A stretch of DNA of 64,000 bases from positions 1,795,317 through 1,859,316 of the forward strand of contig JAFCMP010000547.1 of the NCBI GenBank assembly GCA_017506865.1, written 5' to 3'. Below the pieces are notes generated by a model. It searched no databases, had not been told where the DNA came from, and saw only the letters and a program-made list of their open reading frames with translations. Shown here piece after piece: positions 48,633-60,459 of this stretch. Every line of letters begins with the position of its first letter. The stretch's first letter is position 1. The DNA is from Tribonema minus. Its lineage: Eukaryota; Sar; Xanthophyceae; Tribonematales; Tribonemataceae. A program made the position numbers and the translations under genes.

Positions 48633-51600
48633 GGCCGCCGGACTGGCATATTTGACTGGCGGCGCCGTGAAGTCGTGGGAGGAGGACGAAGAGACACCAA
48701 AGCCTTCTTGGCGGCTGACATAGAGAGCGACGAGCTGTGGGAGGAAAAGATGCTGAACACAAGCTGCCGCTGCCCTACAACTCCAACAACGCTGCGCTGG
48801 ACCTGCTGCTCAAAGTCATGATTGAGCGCATACGCTTTGGGGTGGACGTGGGGCAGCAAAAGCAGCTCTCTCGCGCGAGCTCATCGGGCCGATCCTGTTT
48901 ACAGCTGCAGTGCTGGCAGGCAACATGCGCGTTGCAGCAGAATATGCTGTGAATGGCGAGCGGGCTCACGGCGCCATTGACTGGGTCTACATGTACAAGA
49001 AGCTGGCCATCATCGTATGCGAGGTAGTTAAAGAACCTTCTACTTTTAGCATAATTTGAAGGCAATGCTTTGCTAGGCCTCATCTCATATTGGTGACATG
49101 AAACTACTTATGCACCAACTTGCGGTCATCATGCCGATGCGTCATTTGTATTCAAATATCTGGAGCGCTTTGGGCATATATATGTAAGGAGTACTCATAT
49201 TCTCGTATCGAAAAGGGTCGCGAGGCGAGGAGCCGGTGGTTTGTGTGGACAACATACAGGATCTGTGGGCGCTCTGTTTAGACAGGGCCATGTCTGAGCA
49301 GCGCCGACACCGGGCATGCTACGCAGCCAGCTACTCCGCACCGCGCACACAAACGCTATGATTGCATGTTACCTTCTGCACATGTGGTGCGATATGTGCC
49401 CTACATACCTTGATGGTAGCCCACTGTAGATAACCTCCCATTGGCCTACCTCAAGTATTGTTTGAAGTTGCTGCGGTCGTCACACTCCCAAGTGATGGCC
49501 TCCCTGTGCACGCTGGCGCAGGTGCCAGTGAGCTAAGCAGCTGTCGATACTGATAAGTGGCTCAACACCGCACTTTACACCAGAACGATGTTGTAATGCA
49601 GTAAATAGCAGCTCTGACGTGTGGGCGGAATCATGTATGGCGGAGGTCACCCTGCTGAGCGGTCCACGACCTCAGCGCTTGCGTTTGCGAGCGCCCTGTG
49701 AATGTGCTGCTGTCGGGTTGACAACGGCCAGGACTGGACTCAAAACCAATTGCAATGACAGCTGGCATTTCTGATGTGTTGAGGCCGGTACAGTTGAAAA
49801 GCGGACCAGACAGTGGTCTGGACTCATTACCGTAAATCAGTGTGTATAAGCCCCCCCCCCCGCGCCGCCCTCCTCTACAAGACCGGTCGGTGTTTTTCGC
49901 TGTGTCAGAGCCCCTCGTTTTAGCAACTCAATTCGAACAACTGCAAAGACTTTGGCTCACCCTCATGTTGCTCATGATAGTGCGTGCAAGACCGGGGACC
50001 TGTTGTACGAGACCCCCTGTCATACCTAGCAGCAGCAGCCTTCGGCTGACTAGGACCCTCCGGGACCCCCCTTGTATAAGCCGCCCCGTCTTAGCTACAG
50101 CGGCAGCAGCAGCCGCTGGCGTTGACTAGACCCCCCCCTTGTACACTGTGATTTACGGTGAAGATATTTTGTCATAACTTGTCACCCCGCAGATAGGTCT
50201 TGACCTTGTAGTTCCTGGTCGGACACGATAGGGATAATACTCTTGACGCTAACAGATATGACGCACTGCTGCTGCTGCATGCTTTCGCAGGCAAAATGGC
50301 ATGAAGATCTGCACGGCCACATGGGACAGCTGTGCGCGGCGCTCAAGGTCATGCATGAGGAGTACAGCCGCACAGTGCTTGGAAAGCGGAAGCACATGGA
50401 ACCTGACTCCCTGCTAGCCAAGGTGCTTCCAATTCACTATCTTACTGCACAGCGCATTCTTTGCGTGTGGTAGCCTTTTTATCCGTGCTTTGAGCCCATG
50501 GCCTCTTGGATGGGTTGTGAGTTGCACTTCAAGCTCGTGCAGAATTACCTGGAGCGCTGATCATACAGTGATATTTGCATGCCAGGAATTTAATGCGATG
50601 CTGAATCGACACGGCATGGCAGTGCTTCAAGTTTTCCTGCATAGGTCGAAGGCAATATCATGTTCAGAAGTTGTCAACAGCTTACTGTTGTGCACAATTT
50701 CAGCAGCTGCCTGCAAGCATACATGATAGGCACGTTGCCATCACTATTGCTCAGATTCCATTTCACATTCTGCCCGACAGCAGCACCCCCCCTCTCTGCG
50801 CTCTTTTCAGGGACTTCGTTGTTAAACAGGCCTTGCAGCAGGCAAGGAAGTAGGAGTACCAGCAGTAGCAGCCACCAGACCAGCCATATATATCAAATGC
50901 ACTTTTTATTAATTCTCGCTCAGGGCATGAAAAAGCCCAGATGAATGGTATCTAACTTGAAGCTTGCTGTACGGAATCTACATGTCGTGTGTCAGTCTGA
51001 AAGCGTCTCAACGACAACCACTCAAACGCGCGCCGCCGCCAATGGCATCTCGGGATCCTCCCCAAAGTCCTCCTCCATGTGCCCCCCCCCCTCTGGATTT
51101 TGCCATGTGTGTCATGACACGGCCAGAGTACGCCATGTGGAGCGCTGCCGACAGAGCCGAGCGTACATCGTACATAACGGTTAAGTACATGAGTACCATC
51201 AAGACCACTACTTACTCGTGCTTGGTCATGAAAGTGCTGACGAGCTGCGACATGGAACAGGTTTACAAACTTGACACTGATGACCTTGCATTGTGAGATA
51301 TGAAGGCTTGCAAAGCAAAGCGTAGATATGATCCGTTTTGAATGCTGCTCGCTCATCTGAGCGATTTGTTAGGGGTCCCCGCTATCACATAAAGTCAGTG
51401 GTTGTAAGAAGCTTGACGATGTGAATTGAGTTGTAAAGAATCAACCTGTGTGTTTACCTGTACATCGATGTGTCTCACCATAGATTTAAGCTTGCAGTGC
51501 GGCGTGAAGGTGGTTGTGGCATATACTGATCTCATCAGATGGCAGCGCATTCACATCAACGCTCATGTCTGGTTTGACCTTAGCGGTTCAAAATCAGCAG

Positions 51601-52207
51601 CCTGCCTCAACCTGCAAGTGACGCTACCAGCTCTTGCTGCAGCTACTCTGCTCCACGACATCTACACTTTTGTAGTTGGACTAACCCCAATGGGGCAATG
51701 CCCTGATGCCACAACACCCTACCCAAGGGCAGGATATCACAACGAAGGCCCTAGACAAGGAATACTAACCTCAAACCTAACCCTATCCCGCCAGCTCCAC
51801 ATACATGTAGACGTTTGGTAGCAGTAGACGCTCACAGCAGCGGTTGTTTAGAGTTGCCCATGTGGCTGCTATGCAGCTGCTGCTGCTGCTGCAGGTGCTT
51901 TTGCGTTTCAGAATCTATGGGAATGATGGGTATGGATCTTATCTTCATACTGTGCTTTATGCCTTGCTTTGGTGTGCAGGTGCCTCACGTCGGGATCTTC
52001 ACCAATGGAACCCTCTGGAGGCTTGTGCGCTACAGGAGGACACCGCAGCCTTTGTGGTATCTTCATCCTTCAACGTGCCACTGGACAAGCACACCACAGC
52101 CGCTATTCTCAGAGCGCAGGTGGTCAATCTTGTGGCGCGGATAGTGGCATTGCTGCGGGAGCAGAAAAAGGCTGTGGACGCAATGGATGCGGCCCAGCCC
52201 AACAAGA
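48633..52207 (+). CDS. CR-type (Crinkler/RHS-like) PD-(D/E)XK nuclease domain, three exons, left arm
   Basis: Exon 1, 48,633-49,023, encodes an acidic lead-in, then ELIGPILFTAAVLAG, EYAVNGERAHGAIDWVY (active-site Asp) and IIVCE. Exon 2, 50,291-50,422, starts AKWHEDLHGHMGQLCAALK. The E at the end of exon 1 and AK at the start of exon 2 make the E-x-K part of the PD-(D/E)XK site across the intron. Exon 3, 51,980-52,207, encodes VPHVGIFTNGTLWRLVRY (the GIxTxGxxW strand typical of CR nucleases) and a helical end (VNLVARIVALLREQKKA). In other eukaryotes such proteins are seen as secreted or intracellular effectors and in trypanosome RHS families. The role here is unknown. In this arm exon 1 has at least three one-base indels (near 48,689, 48,747 and 48,872) and exon 3 one (near 52,033), and its last donor lacks one G, so as written it does not translate through. 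The opposite arm is intact at these points. Confidence 0.7.
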
Positions 52208-52500
52208 GTGAGCAACTTGACGCAAGTATTTATTGTTGTCTGCTTTGCTCTGGTGTTCCTGGCTGGTTGTGCTTAGACATTTGCAGGTGTTACTCAAACA
52301 GGCCGCTGTGATTGCTGCTATCACATTCTCACATTCCAGCAAGTCAATACTTTGGTATGCGACGTCAAGTGAATCAGAGCATAGGCTGCCATACCAGTTC
52401 ATCTGTGGTTGTATGGATACTTGTCTGTTATTGCCCCTCGTAGTTTTTTGAACGACGGCTGGTAAACATGCTCACGACGTTGATGCTGTCATTGCGCTGT

Positions 52501-52517
52501 CTTGTACTAAGTACAAG
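52501..52517. repeat. Symmetry centre of the palindrome
   Basis: Seventeen bases, self-complementary around the single base 52,509. There is no spacer or loop sequence, and identity continues outward at once except for one extra T at 52,493. Confidence 0.95.
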
Positions 52518-52808
52518 ACAGCGCATGACAGCATCAACGTCGTGAGCATGTTTACCAGCCGTCGTTCAAAACTACGAGGGGCACATAACAGACAAGTATC
52601 CCTACACCACAGATGAACTGGTATTGGCAGCCTATGCTCTGACTTCACTTGACGTCGCATACCAAGTATTGACTTGCTGGAATGTGAGAATGTGATAGCA
52701 GCAATCACAGCGGCCTGTTTGAGTAACACCTGCAAATGTCTAAGCACAACCAGCCAGGAACACCAGAGCAAAGCAGACAACAATAAATACTTGCGTCAAG
52801 TTGCTCAC

Positions 52809-55800
52809 CTCTTGTTGGGCTGGGCCGCATCCATTGCGTCCACAGCCTTTTTCTGCTCCCGCAGCAATGCCACTATCCGCGCCACAAGATTGACCACCTG
52901 CGCTCTGAGAATAGCGGCTGTGGTGTGCTTGTCCAGTGGCACGTTGAAGGATGAAGATACCACAAAGGCTGCGGTGTCCTCCTGGTAGCGCACAAGCCTC
53001 CAGAGGGTTCCATGGTGAAGATCCCGACGTGAGGCACCTGCACACCAAAGCAAGGCATAAAGCACAGTATGAAGATAAGATCCATACCCATCATTCCCAT
53101 AGATTCTGAAACGCAAAAGCACCTGCAGCAGCAGCAGCAGCTGCATAGCAGCCACATGGGCAACTCTAAACAACCGCTGCTGTGAGCGTCTACTGCTACC
53201 AAACGTCTACATGTATGTGGAGCTGGCGGGATAGGGTTAGGTTTGAGGTTAGTATTCCTTGTCTAGGGCCTTCGTTGTGATATCCTGCCCTTGGCCTAGG
53301 GTGTTGGTGGCATCAGGGCATTGCCCCATTGGGGTTAGTCCAACTACAAAAGTGTAGATGTCGTGGAGCAGAGTAGCTGCAGCAAGAGCTGGTAGCGTCA
53401 CTTGCAGGTTGAGGCAGGCTGCTGATTTTGAACCGCTAAGGTCAAACCAGACATGAGCGTTGATGTGAATGCGCTGCCATCTGATGAGATCAGTATATGC
53501 CACAACCACCTTCACGCCGCACTGCAAGCTTAAATCTATGGTGAGACACATCGATGTACAGGTAAACACACAGGTTGATTCTTTACAACTCAATTGCACA
53601 TCGTCAAGCTTCTTCTTACAACCACTGACTTTATGTGATAGCCGGGCGACCCCTAACAAAATCGCTCAGATGAGCGAGCAGCATTCAAACGGATCATATC
53701 TACGCTTTGCTTTGCAAGCCTTTCATATCTCACAATGCAAGGTCATCAGTGTCAAGTTTGTAACCTGTTCCATGTCGCAGCTCGTCAGCACTTTCATGAC
53801 CAAGCACGAGTAAGTAGTGGTCTTGATGGTACTCATGTACTTAACCGTTATGTACGATGTACGCTCGGCTCTGTCGGCAGCGCTCCACATGGCGTACTCT
53901 GGCCGTGTCATGACACACATGGCAAAATCCAGAGGGGGGGGGCACATGGAGGAGGACTTTGGGAGGATCCCGAGATGCCATTTGGCGGCGGCGGCGTTTG
54001 AGTGGTTGTCGTTGAGACGCTTTCAGACTGACACACGACATGTAGATTCCGTACAGCAAGCTTCAAGTTAGATACCATTCATCTGGGCTTTTTCATGCCC
54101 TGAGCGAGAATTAATAAAAAGTGCATTTGATATATATGGCTGGTCTGGTGGCTGCTACTGCTGGTACTCCTACTTCCTTGCCTGCTGCAAGGCCTGTTTA
54201 ACAACGAAGTCCCTGAAAAGAGCGCAGAGGGGGGTGCTGCTGTCGGGCAGAATGTGAAATGGAATCTGAGCAATAGTGATGGCAACGTGCCTATCATGTA
54301 TGCTTGCAGGCAGCTGTTGAAATTGTGCACAACAGTAAGCTGTTGACAACTTCTGAACATGATATTGCCTTCGACCTATGCAGAAAACTTGAAGCACTGC
54401 CATGCCGTGTCGATTCAGCATCGCATTAAATTCCTGGCATGCAAATATCACTGTATGATCAGCGCTCCAGGTAATTCTGCACGAGCTTGAAGTGCAACTC
54501 ACAACCCATCCAAGAGGGCCATGGGGCTCAAAGCACGGATAAAAAGGCTACCACACGCAAAGAATGCGCTGTGCAGTAAGATAGTGAATTGGAAGCACCT
54601 TGGCTAGCAGGGAGTCAGGTTCCATGTGCTTCCGCTTTCCAAGCACTGTGCGGCTGTACTCCTCATGCATGACCTTGAGCGCCGCGCACAGCTGTCCCAT
54701 GTGGCCGTGCAGATCTTCATGCCATTTTGCCTGCGAAGCATGCAGCAGCAGCAGTGCGTCATATCTGTTAGCGTCAAGAGTATTATCCCTATCGTGTCCC
54801 GACCAGGTCAAGACCTATCTGCGGGGTGACAAGTTATGACAAATATCTTCACCGTAAATCACAGTGTACAAGGCGGGGGGGTCTAGTCAACGCCAGCGGC
54901 TGCTGCTGCCGCTGTAGCTAAGACGGGGCGGCTTATACAAGGGGGTCCCGGAGGGTCCTAGTCAGCCGAAGGCTGCTGCTGCTAGGTATGACAGGGGTCT
55001 CGTACAACAGGTCCCCGGTCTTGCACGCACTATCATGAGCAACATGAGGGTGAGCCAAAGTCTTTGCAGTTGTTCGAATTGAGTTGCTAAAACGAGGGCT
55101 CTGACACAGCGAAAAACACCGACCGGTCTTGTAGAGGAGGGCGGCGGGGGGGGGGCTTATACACACTGATTTACGGTAATGAGTCCAGACCACTGTCTGG
55201 TGTCCGCTTTTCAACTGTACCGGCCTCAACACATCAGAAATGCCAGCTGTCATTGCAATTGGTTTTGAGTCCAGTCCTGGCCGTTGTCAACCCGACAGCA
55301 GCACATTCACAGGGCGCTCGCAAACGCAAGCGCTGAGGTCGTTGGACCGCTCAGCAGGGTGACCTCCGCCATACATGATTCCGCCCACACGTCAGAGCTG
55401 CTATTTACTGCATTACAACATCGTTCTGGTGTAAAGTGCGGTGTTGAGCCACTTATCAGTATCGACAGCTGCTTAGCTCACTGGCACCTGCGCCAGCGTG
55501 CACAGGGAGGCCATCACTTGGGAGTGTGACGACCGCAGCAACTTCAAACAATACTTGAGGTAGGCCAATGGAGGTTATCTACAGTGGGCTACCATCAGGT
55601 ATGTAGGGCACATATCGCACCACATGTGCAGAAGGTAACATGCAATCATAGCGTTTGTGTGCGCGGTGCGGAGTAGCTTGGCTGCGTAGCATGCCCGGTG
55701 TCGGCGCTGCTCAGACATGGCCCTGTCTAAACAGAGCCGCCCACAGATCCTGTATGTTGTCCACACAAACCACCGGCTCCTCGCCTCGCGACCCTTTTCG

Positions 55801-56379
55801 ATACGAGAATATGAGTACTCCTTACATATATATGCCCAAAGCGCTCCAGATATTTGAATACAAATGACGCATCGGCATGATGACCGCAAGTTGGTGCATT
55901 AAGTAGTTTCATGTCACCAATATGAGATGAGGCCTAGCAAAGCATTGCCTTCAAATTATGCTAAAAGTAGAAGGTTCTTTAACTACCTCGCATACGATGA
56001 TGCCAGCTTCTTGTACATGTAGACCCAGTCAATGGCGCCGTGAGCCCGCTCGCCATTCACAGCATATTCTGCTGCAACGCGCATGTTGCCTGCCAGCACT
56101 GCAGCTGTAAACAGGATCGGCCCGATGAGCTCGCGGCGAGAGTGCTGCTTTTGCTGCCCCACGTCCACCCAAAGCGTATGCGCTCAATCATGACTTTGAG
56201 CAGCAGGTCCAGCGCAGCGTTGTTGGAGTTGTAGGGCAGCGGCAGCTTGTGTTCAGCATCTTTTTCCTCCCACAGCTCGTCGCTCTCTATGTCAGCCGCC
56301 AAGAAGGCTTTGGTGTCTTCTTCGTCCTCCTCCCACGACTTCACGGCGCCGCCAGTCAAATATGCCAGTCCGGCGGCCA
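52809..56379 (-). CDS. CR-type PD-(D/E)XK nuclease domain, mirror copy, right arm
   Basis: Exons on the minus strand: 55,987-56,379, 54,599-54,730 and 52,809-53,037. Motifs and splice sites are as in the left arm, including the split E-x-K motif. Here the last donor is the expected AG|GTGAGC and the VRYQEDTAAF segment is in frame. Lesions are at other points: one G lost near 56,168 after IERIRFG, one C lost near 56,008 before the catalytic Glu strand, and one A lost near 53,012 in the FTNG strand. Each lesion is absent from the left arm. This pattern fits random read errors on two readings of one sequence better than two decaying genes. Confidence 0.7.
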
Positions 56380-58074
56380 CTGCTTAGTGATGCAGTGCAA
56401 TAGACTTGCTCGCCACCTGCAAGCAAAACATTGACACATGCATGATTGGATGCGTGAGTTTTGGCCGCGCCATCAGATCACTTCTGCATCACGCTATAAT
56501 GCTTGTGCGTGATGGTAAGAGAAACCGGTGCACAAAAGCTGTAACACAAAGCGGGCTACCACTTTTGTGAAGATGCAAAGGCAAACCATTTAAATGCCAG
56601 TGCAATAGACCTGCTCGCCACCTGCAAGCAAAACGTTGACACATGCATGATTAGATGCGTGAGTTTTGGCCGCGCCATCAGATCACTTTTGCATCACGGA
56701 ATAATGCTTGTGCGTGATGGTAAAAGAAACCGGTGCACAAGAGCTGTACCACAAAGTGGGCTACCACTTTTTGTGAGGATGCAAAGGCAAACCATTTGGG
56801 TGCGAGTTCTGTTGGGTCTGTCAGAAGAAGTCATAGCGAAGGCAGACGTGACGGCATCATACAGATCAAAGAGAGTAATAAGCCACTCAGCATCTTCACG
56901 GGCATGGAAAGTATGAGCCACAATGGCCCGTTCTGACGTTCACGTGCATCAGCAACTGTAAAGATGTTTTTGTACGGAGTAGTACTTGGCTTACGGAGTC
57001 AACTAAACTTACAGGTCGACAAATTTTCAACTGCTATTCTGCTTGGCAGGCCTGTCTGACCCACAGACGGTCGCCCCGCCACCTACCGGCATAATTAACC
57101 CACTGCTGCTGGTGCCGATGTGGGTGTGAGCCAGCTGCTGCCGGCTGCTGCTGCTCTGCTGGCCACATGTGCTTGCAGCAAATGCTCAGCAGCAGCAGCA
57201 GCAGCCGCCGGCAGTCACAAGCAGCGGCGGCATTGTGGCAGCAGCAGAAGCCAGTTCTGAGTGTGGCAGTTGTGCACGGCAACAAGCAGAATACTTGTAC
57301 CCAGCCGACATTTGTGATACTCTGCCGGCATTTGTGAGTGTTGTATGAGTATGAGCGCGCGAGTGCTTTCAGAAATCCCTACCGCTCATTTGCAACCCTG
57401 AAAGCCAAAAAGCAACAGAGACCACAATCCAGTAGTAAAGTCTCCAGGGCAGAACTGGTATCGAAGTTGGGTTATGGCATGCTGCAGCCGTGTGTCAGGG
57501 ACATCTGCAGACTATGTACTCACTCGTTGAAGATGATATGGATCCTGATGTAACATTGCACTTCAACAGTGATGATTCTACTTCAACTTTGTGCTAACTT
57601 CAACTGTCATATCACTGCTCAATGTGCAATAGCACAGCTCTAACCATCTCAACTTCAACAACAAGAGCCTTACGGGTGCGTCTGAGTGAGGCCAACAACC
57701 TAGAATTATCTAACGTCACACATTTGAGTGTCTTGACTCCTCACTACAGCATAAGTGCTCGGTTGCTTTTTGGGTTCGCGGATGGGCAAAGCGGATCCTA
57801 AAACGAAAAAATATACTAATGAATGATTTTTTTGATTTAATTTTTTAATTTTCTACAACTACGAAAAACGAGTACATGAATTGTCTCGTCCTGAGTGTGA
57901 AAGGTTTGTGGCGTGCATTCGCCATATTGCGGAGTCACACAGTATGACTCTCATACAGGGGAGCACGAATCAGTGCCCTCTATGCATGAAGTAAATATTA
58001 CATTGCGCATTCTTACAGACACAATCACTCACCAAACACAGGTTCCTAAACGGATATAACTCATTTCTCCAAGG

Positions 58075-59108
58075 GGTGAGAAATAGCAATCGGGATTCGG
58101 GTCGAAATAGATTTCAAAAGTGGGTCGGTCGGTCGATTCAAACCAAACTGTTTTGTCGAACCGATACCGGCCAAAATCGACTACATTCGGTGATGTCCGG
58201 GTGACACTAGGGACACCTCTGTGATAATCTCCAGCGCAGGTGCCATTCGTTCCTGAACAAGGAGGGTGTCTGAACCCAGGCGCCGGTGGTGACGTTAGGG
58301 TTTGAAAATAATTGTAGAACTACCCGGACCCCTTGAACGCATGCCCGGGGTTTATCCGATTCCCCTGCAGCTTGGTCATTTACCAACATCTGGGAGTCTG
58401 CGGCACATTTCACAATTCGTGCCACCCCCCTCGCTTGCTCCCGCTCGACTTTGCACAAGGTACTAGACACCTCGTTTTGCCTGGCGCCCCTCTGCTGATG
58501 ATCAAAGTTTTTGAGCAGAGTTGCCTGCACCAGCAGCTGATCAGCACTCAGCTACAGCTTTGTGGACCCAGCCGTGCACGCGTGCTATCTTAAATCAGCA
58601 TTTGCACGGGCGACTTCATGATGACTGCAGCAGTGCTTGTGGTGATTCTGTAGTATCACCAAGCGTTTGCACACAGTGTTTGCACACAAAAGCTGCAATC
58701 TTTGTAGCTAAGGATTAGGGTTGGCTGAGTAGAAGTCCCAACAGGTCCATACCCCCACCCTGTCAGGTGTAACTGCCAAATGCAAGTCTTGCGACCTGTA
58801 CAGGTGCTTTCAGAGCAGGGAAGCAAGCCTCCTATAACACACACACTTTGGCTGAGTGGTGCTGTGAGTGTTAGTGCTTTGCTTTGCCTTGTGGTGTTGT
58901 TTGCCATAGCAGCAGCACCTTATGCTGCTGCTAGGCAAAGGTCTCCATGGACTCTACACCAATGACAGCATAGCTGTGCAGCAAGGGAGCTGATATCTCA
59001 AGGTTTTGGAGGTTTGAGAGTATTCAAGGTTTGTCAGGTCAGGGCCCGAAAACTGGGTCGGGCGTTGACCCGAATCCCAATTGCTCATACCTCACCCCCA
59101 AGTAACTT
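58075..59108. mobile_element. Candidate transposon, mirror copy, right arm
   Basis: Mirror of 45,908-46,945. The terminal repeat near 59,070-59,106 reads gttgacccgaatcccaattg then ctcatacctcaccccca, with three C where the left arm has two G, matching the opposite terminus better. Confidence 0.5.
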
Positions 59109-59690
59109 TCAAATTAAAGTCAAATGAAAAGGCATGCACAGCAGTGGAGGGAGGACGCAGGCCTGGGGAGACCTTCCAGAGCTCTGCAAATCACCACGGT
59201 GGTGAGCTCTCAGCCGTGACCCCGCCATCCTGTTATATTGCTCTACCGCTGCCTGAGGTAGGGCATGAAGACACTGTACCAGATCCACAACTACTCACTA
59301 GTATCCTCTGTGGCTTCGCCTGAGCTCTCGGTTGGCATTCACAACTCATATCGCCGCTGTGCCATTGCTGGTGCTGCCACTCACGGGGATTGGCCTGGGA
59401 GTTTGGCCTGCCGATCACGTGAGACTCTGAGCATGCCAATGCCATGTAGAACCTTGCCATACGATTATTGTTAATTGCTCGTTGACACCAGGTTTTCTGT
59501 ATGTCAGTTAATTCCTCTTGGTCTGGTTGTGAGAAAACACTTGCAAATGAGGGGGGCCAAGTACACATAGTCGACGAAGGTGGACGCAGCATCTAGAGCT
59601 TCACGCACTTGGTTGCGTTTGCATATAAAATAAGCAGTGCAAAGTCACATCGTACTTTTCCTTAATTGCAGCTTGTAGTAGGTGACTTAC

Positions 59691-59930
59691 ATGGACTGTG
59701 AAAGCATCGGTGGAACGCCAAGACCAGTGCTTGTCCAGATTCTCACTCTCCTTGTCAAGCTTGAGCCCAAAGTCCTTCACTTGAAGGTCAAAGAGCTCCT
59801 CTGCTTTGGCGTACAGTCTCTCAAAGCTGATTGGTAGGGCAAGTTTGAAATGCTGGGTGGCCTTGCCTTTCACAAAGGCGACCCTGACTTCTGTGGATGA
59901 CGCACGCACACGCGGAGACCACATGGTCAT
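59691..59930 (-). CDS. Header-like exon H, mirror copy, right arm
   Basis: Minus-strand copy of 45,081-45,320, same length, open frame and GTAAGT donor. Confidence 0.5.
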
Positions 59931-60459
59931 CAGTTAAACAGTATCACAACATGATAGTTTGGGGCATGTGGGGTGACTGTGGCGGACACAGAGCAATCAA
60001 CCACGGACTATGAAGCACAAGATATCATGTGAACCTGTATGTTGTGAGCTCAGAAGACAGGTTAACAGCTTGAAGGACAAACGCGCCAATTGGTGATGGC
60101 GGGTGCAGCAGAGGTGATTGTTGCCACGAGCCTCATGGTGTGTGAATAGCAAGCTTCACTTGCATATCTGAGTTGACAAAACAATGAGATTAGCATAGCT
60201 TGCTTTTCTTTGTGCTAATGAAACTATTGTAAAGATCGCCGCTCACTGCAACAGCGACATTGCACAACGTGTACTGCCTCGTGAAAGGCCTGCCATTGCT
60301 ATATGTGCAACGCTGCCAGGGAGGATTGAGTTGAGTACTTTGGCACACAATTGAGGTCACAAGCTCTGGTTCAATACCACCGGCCCGGGGACGTTCAGAT
60401 ATTTTTAGACAACTGACAACACCCAGCCGTGACAGGACAGGTTCAACTGCATGACTTCC

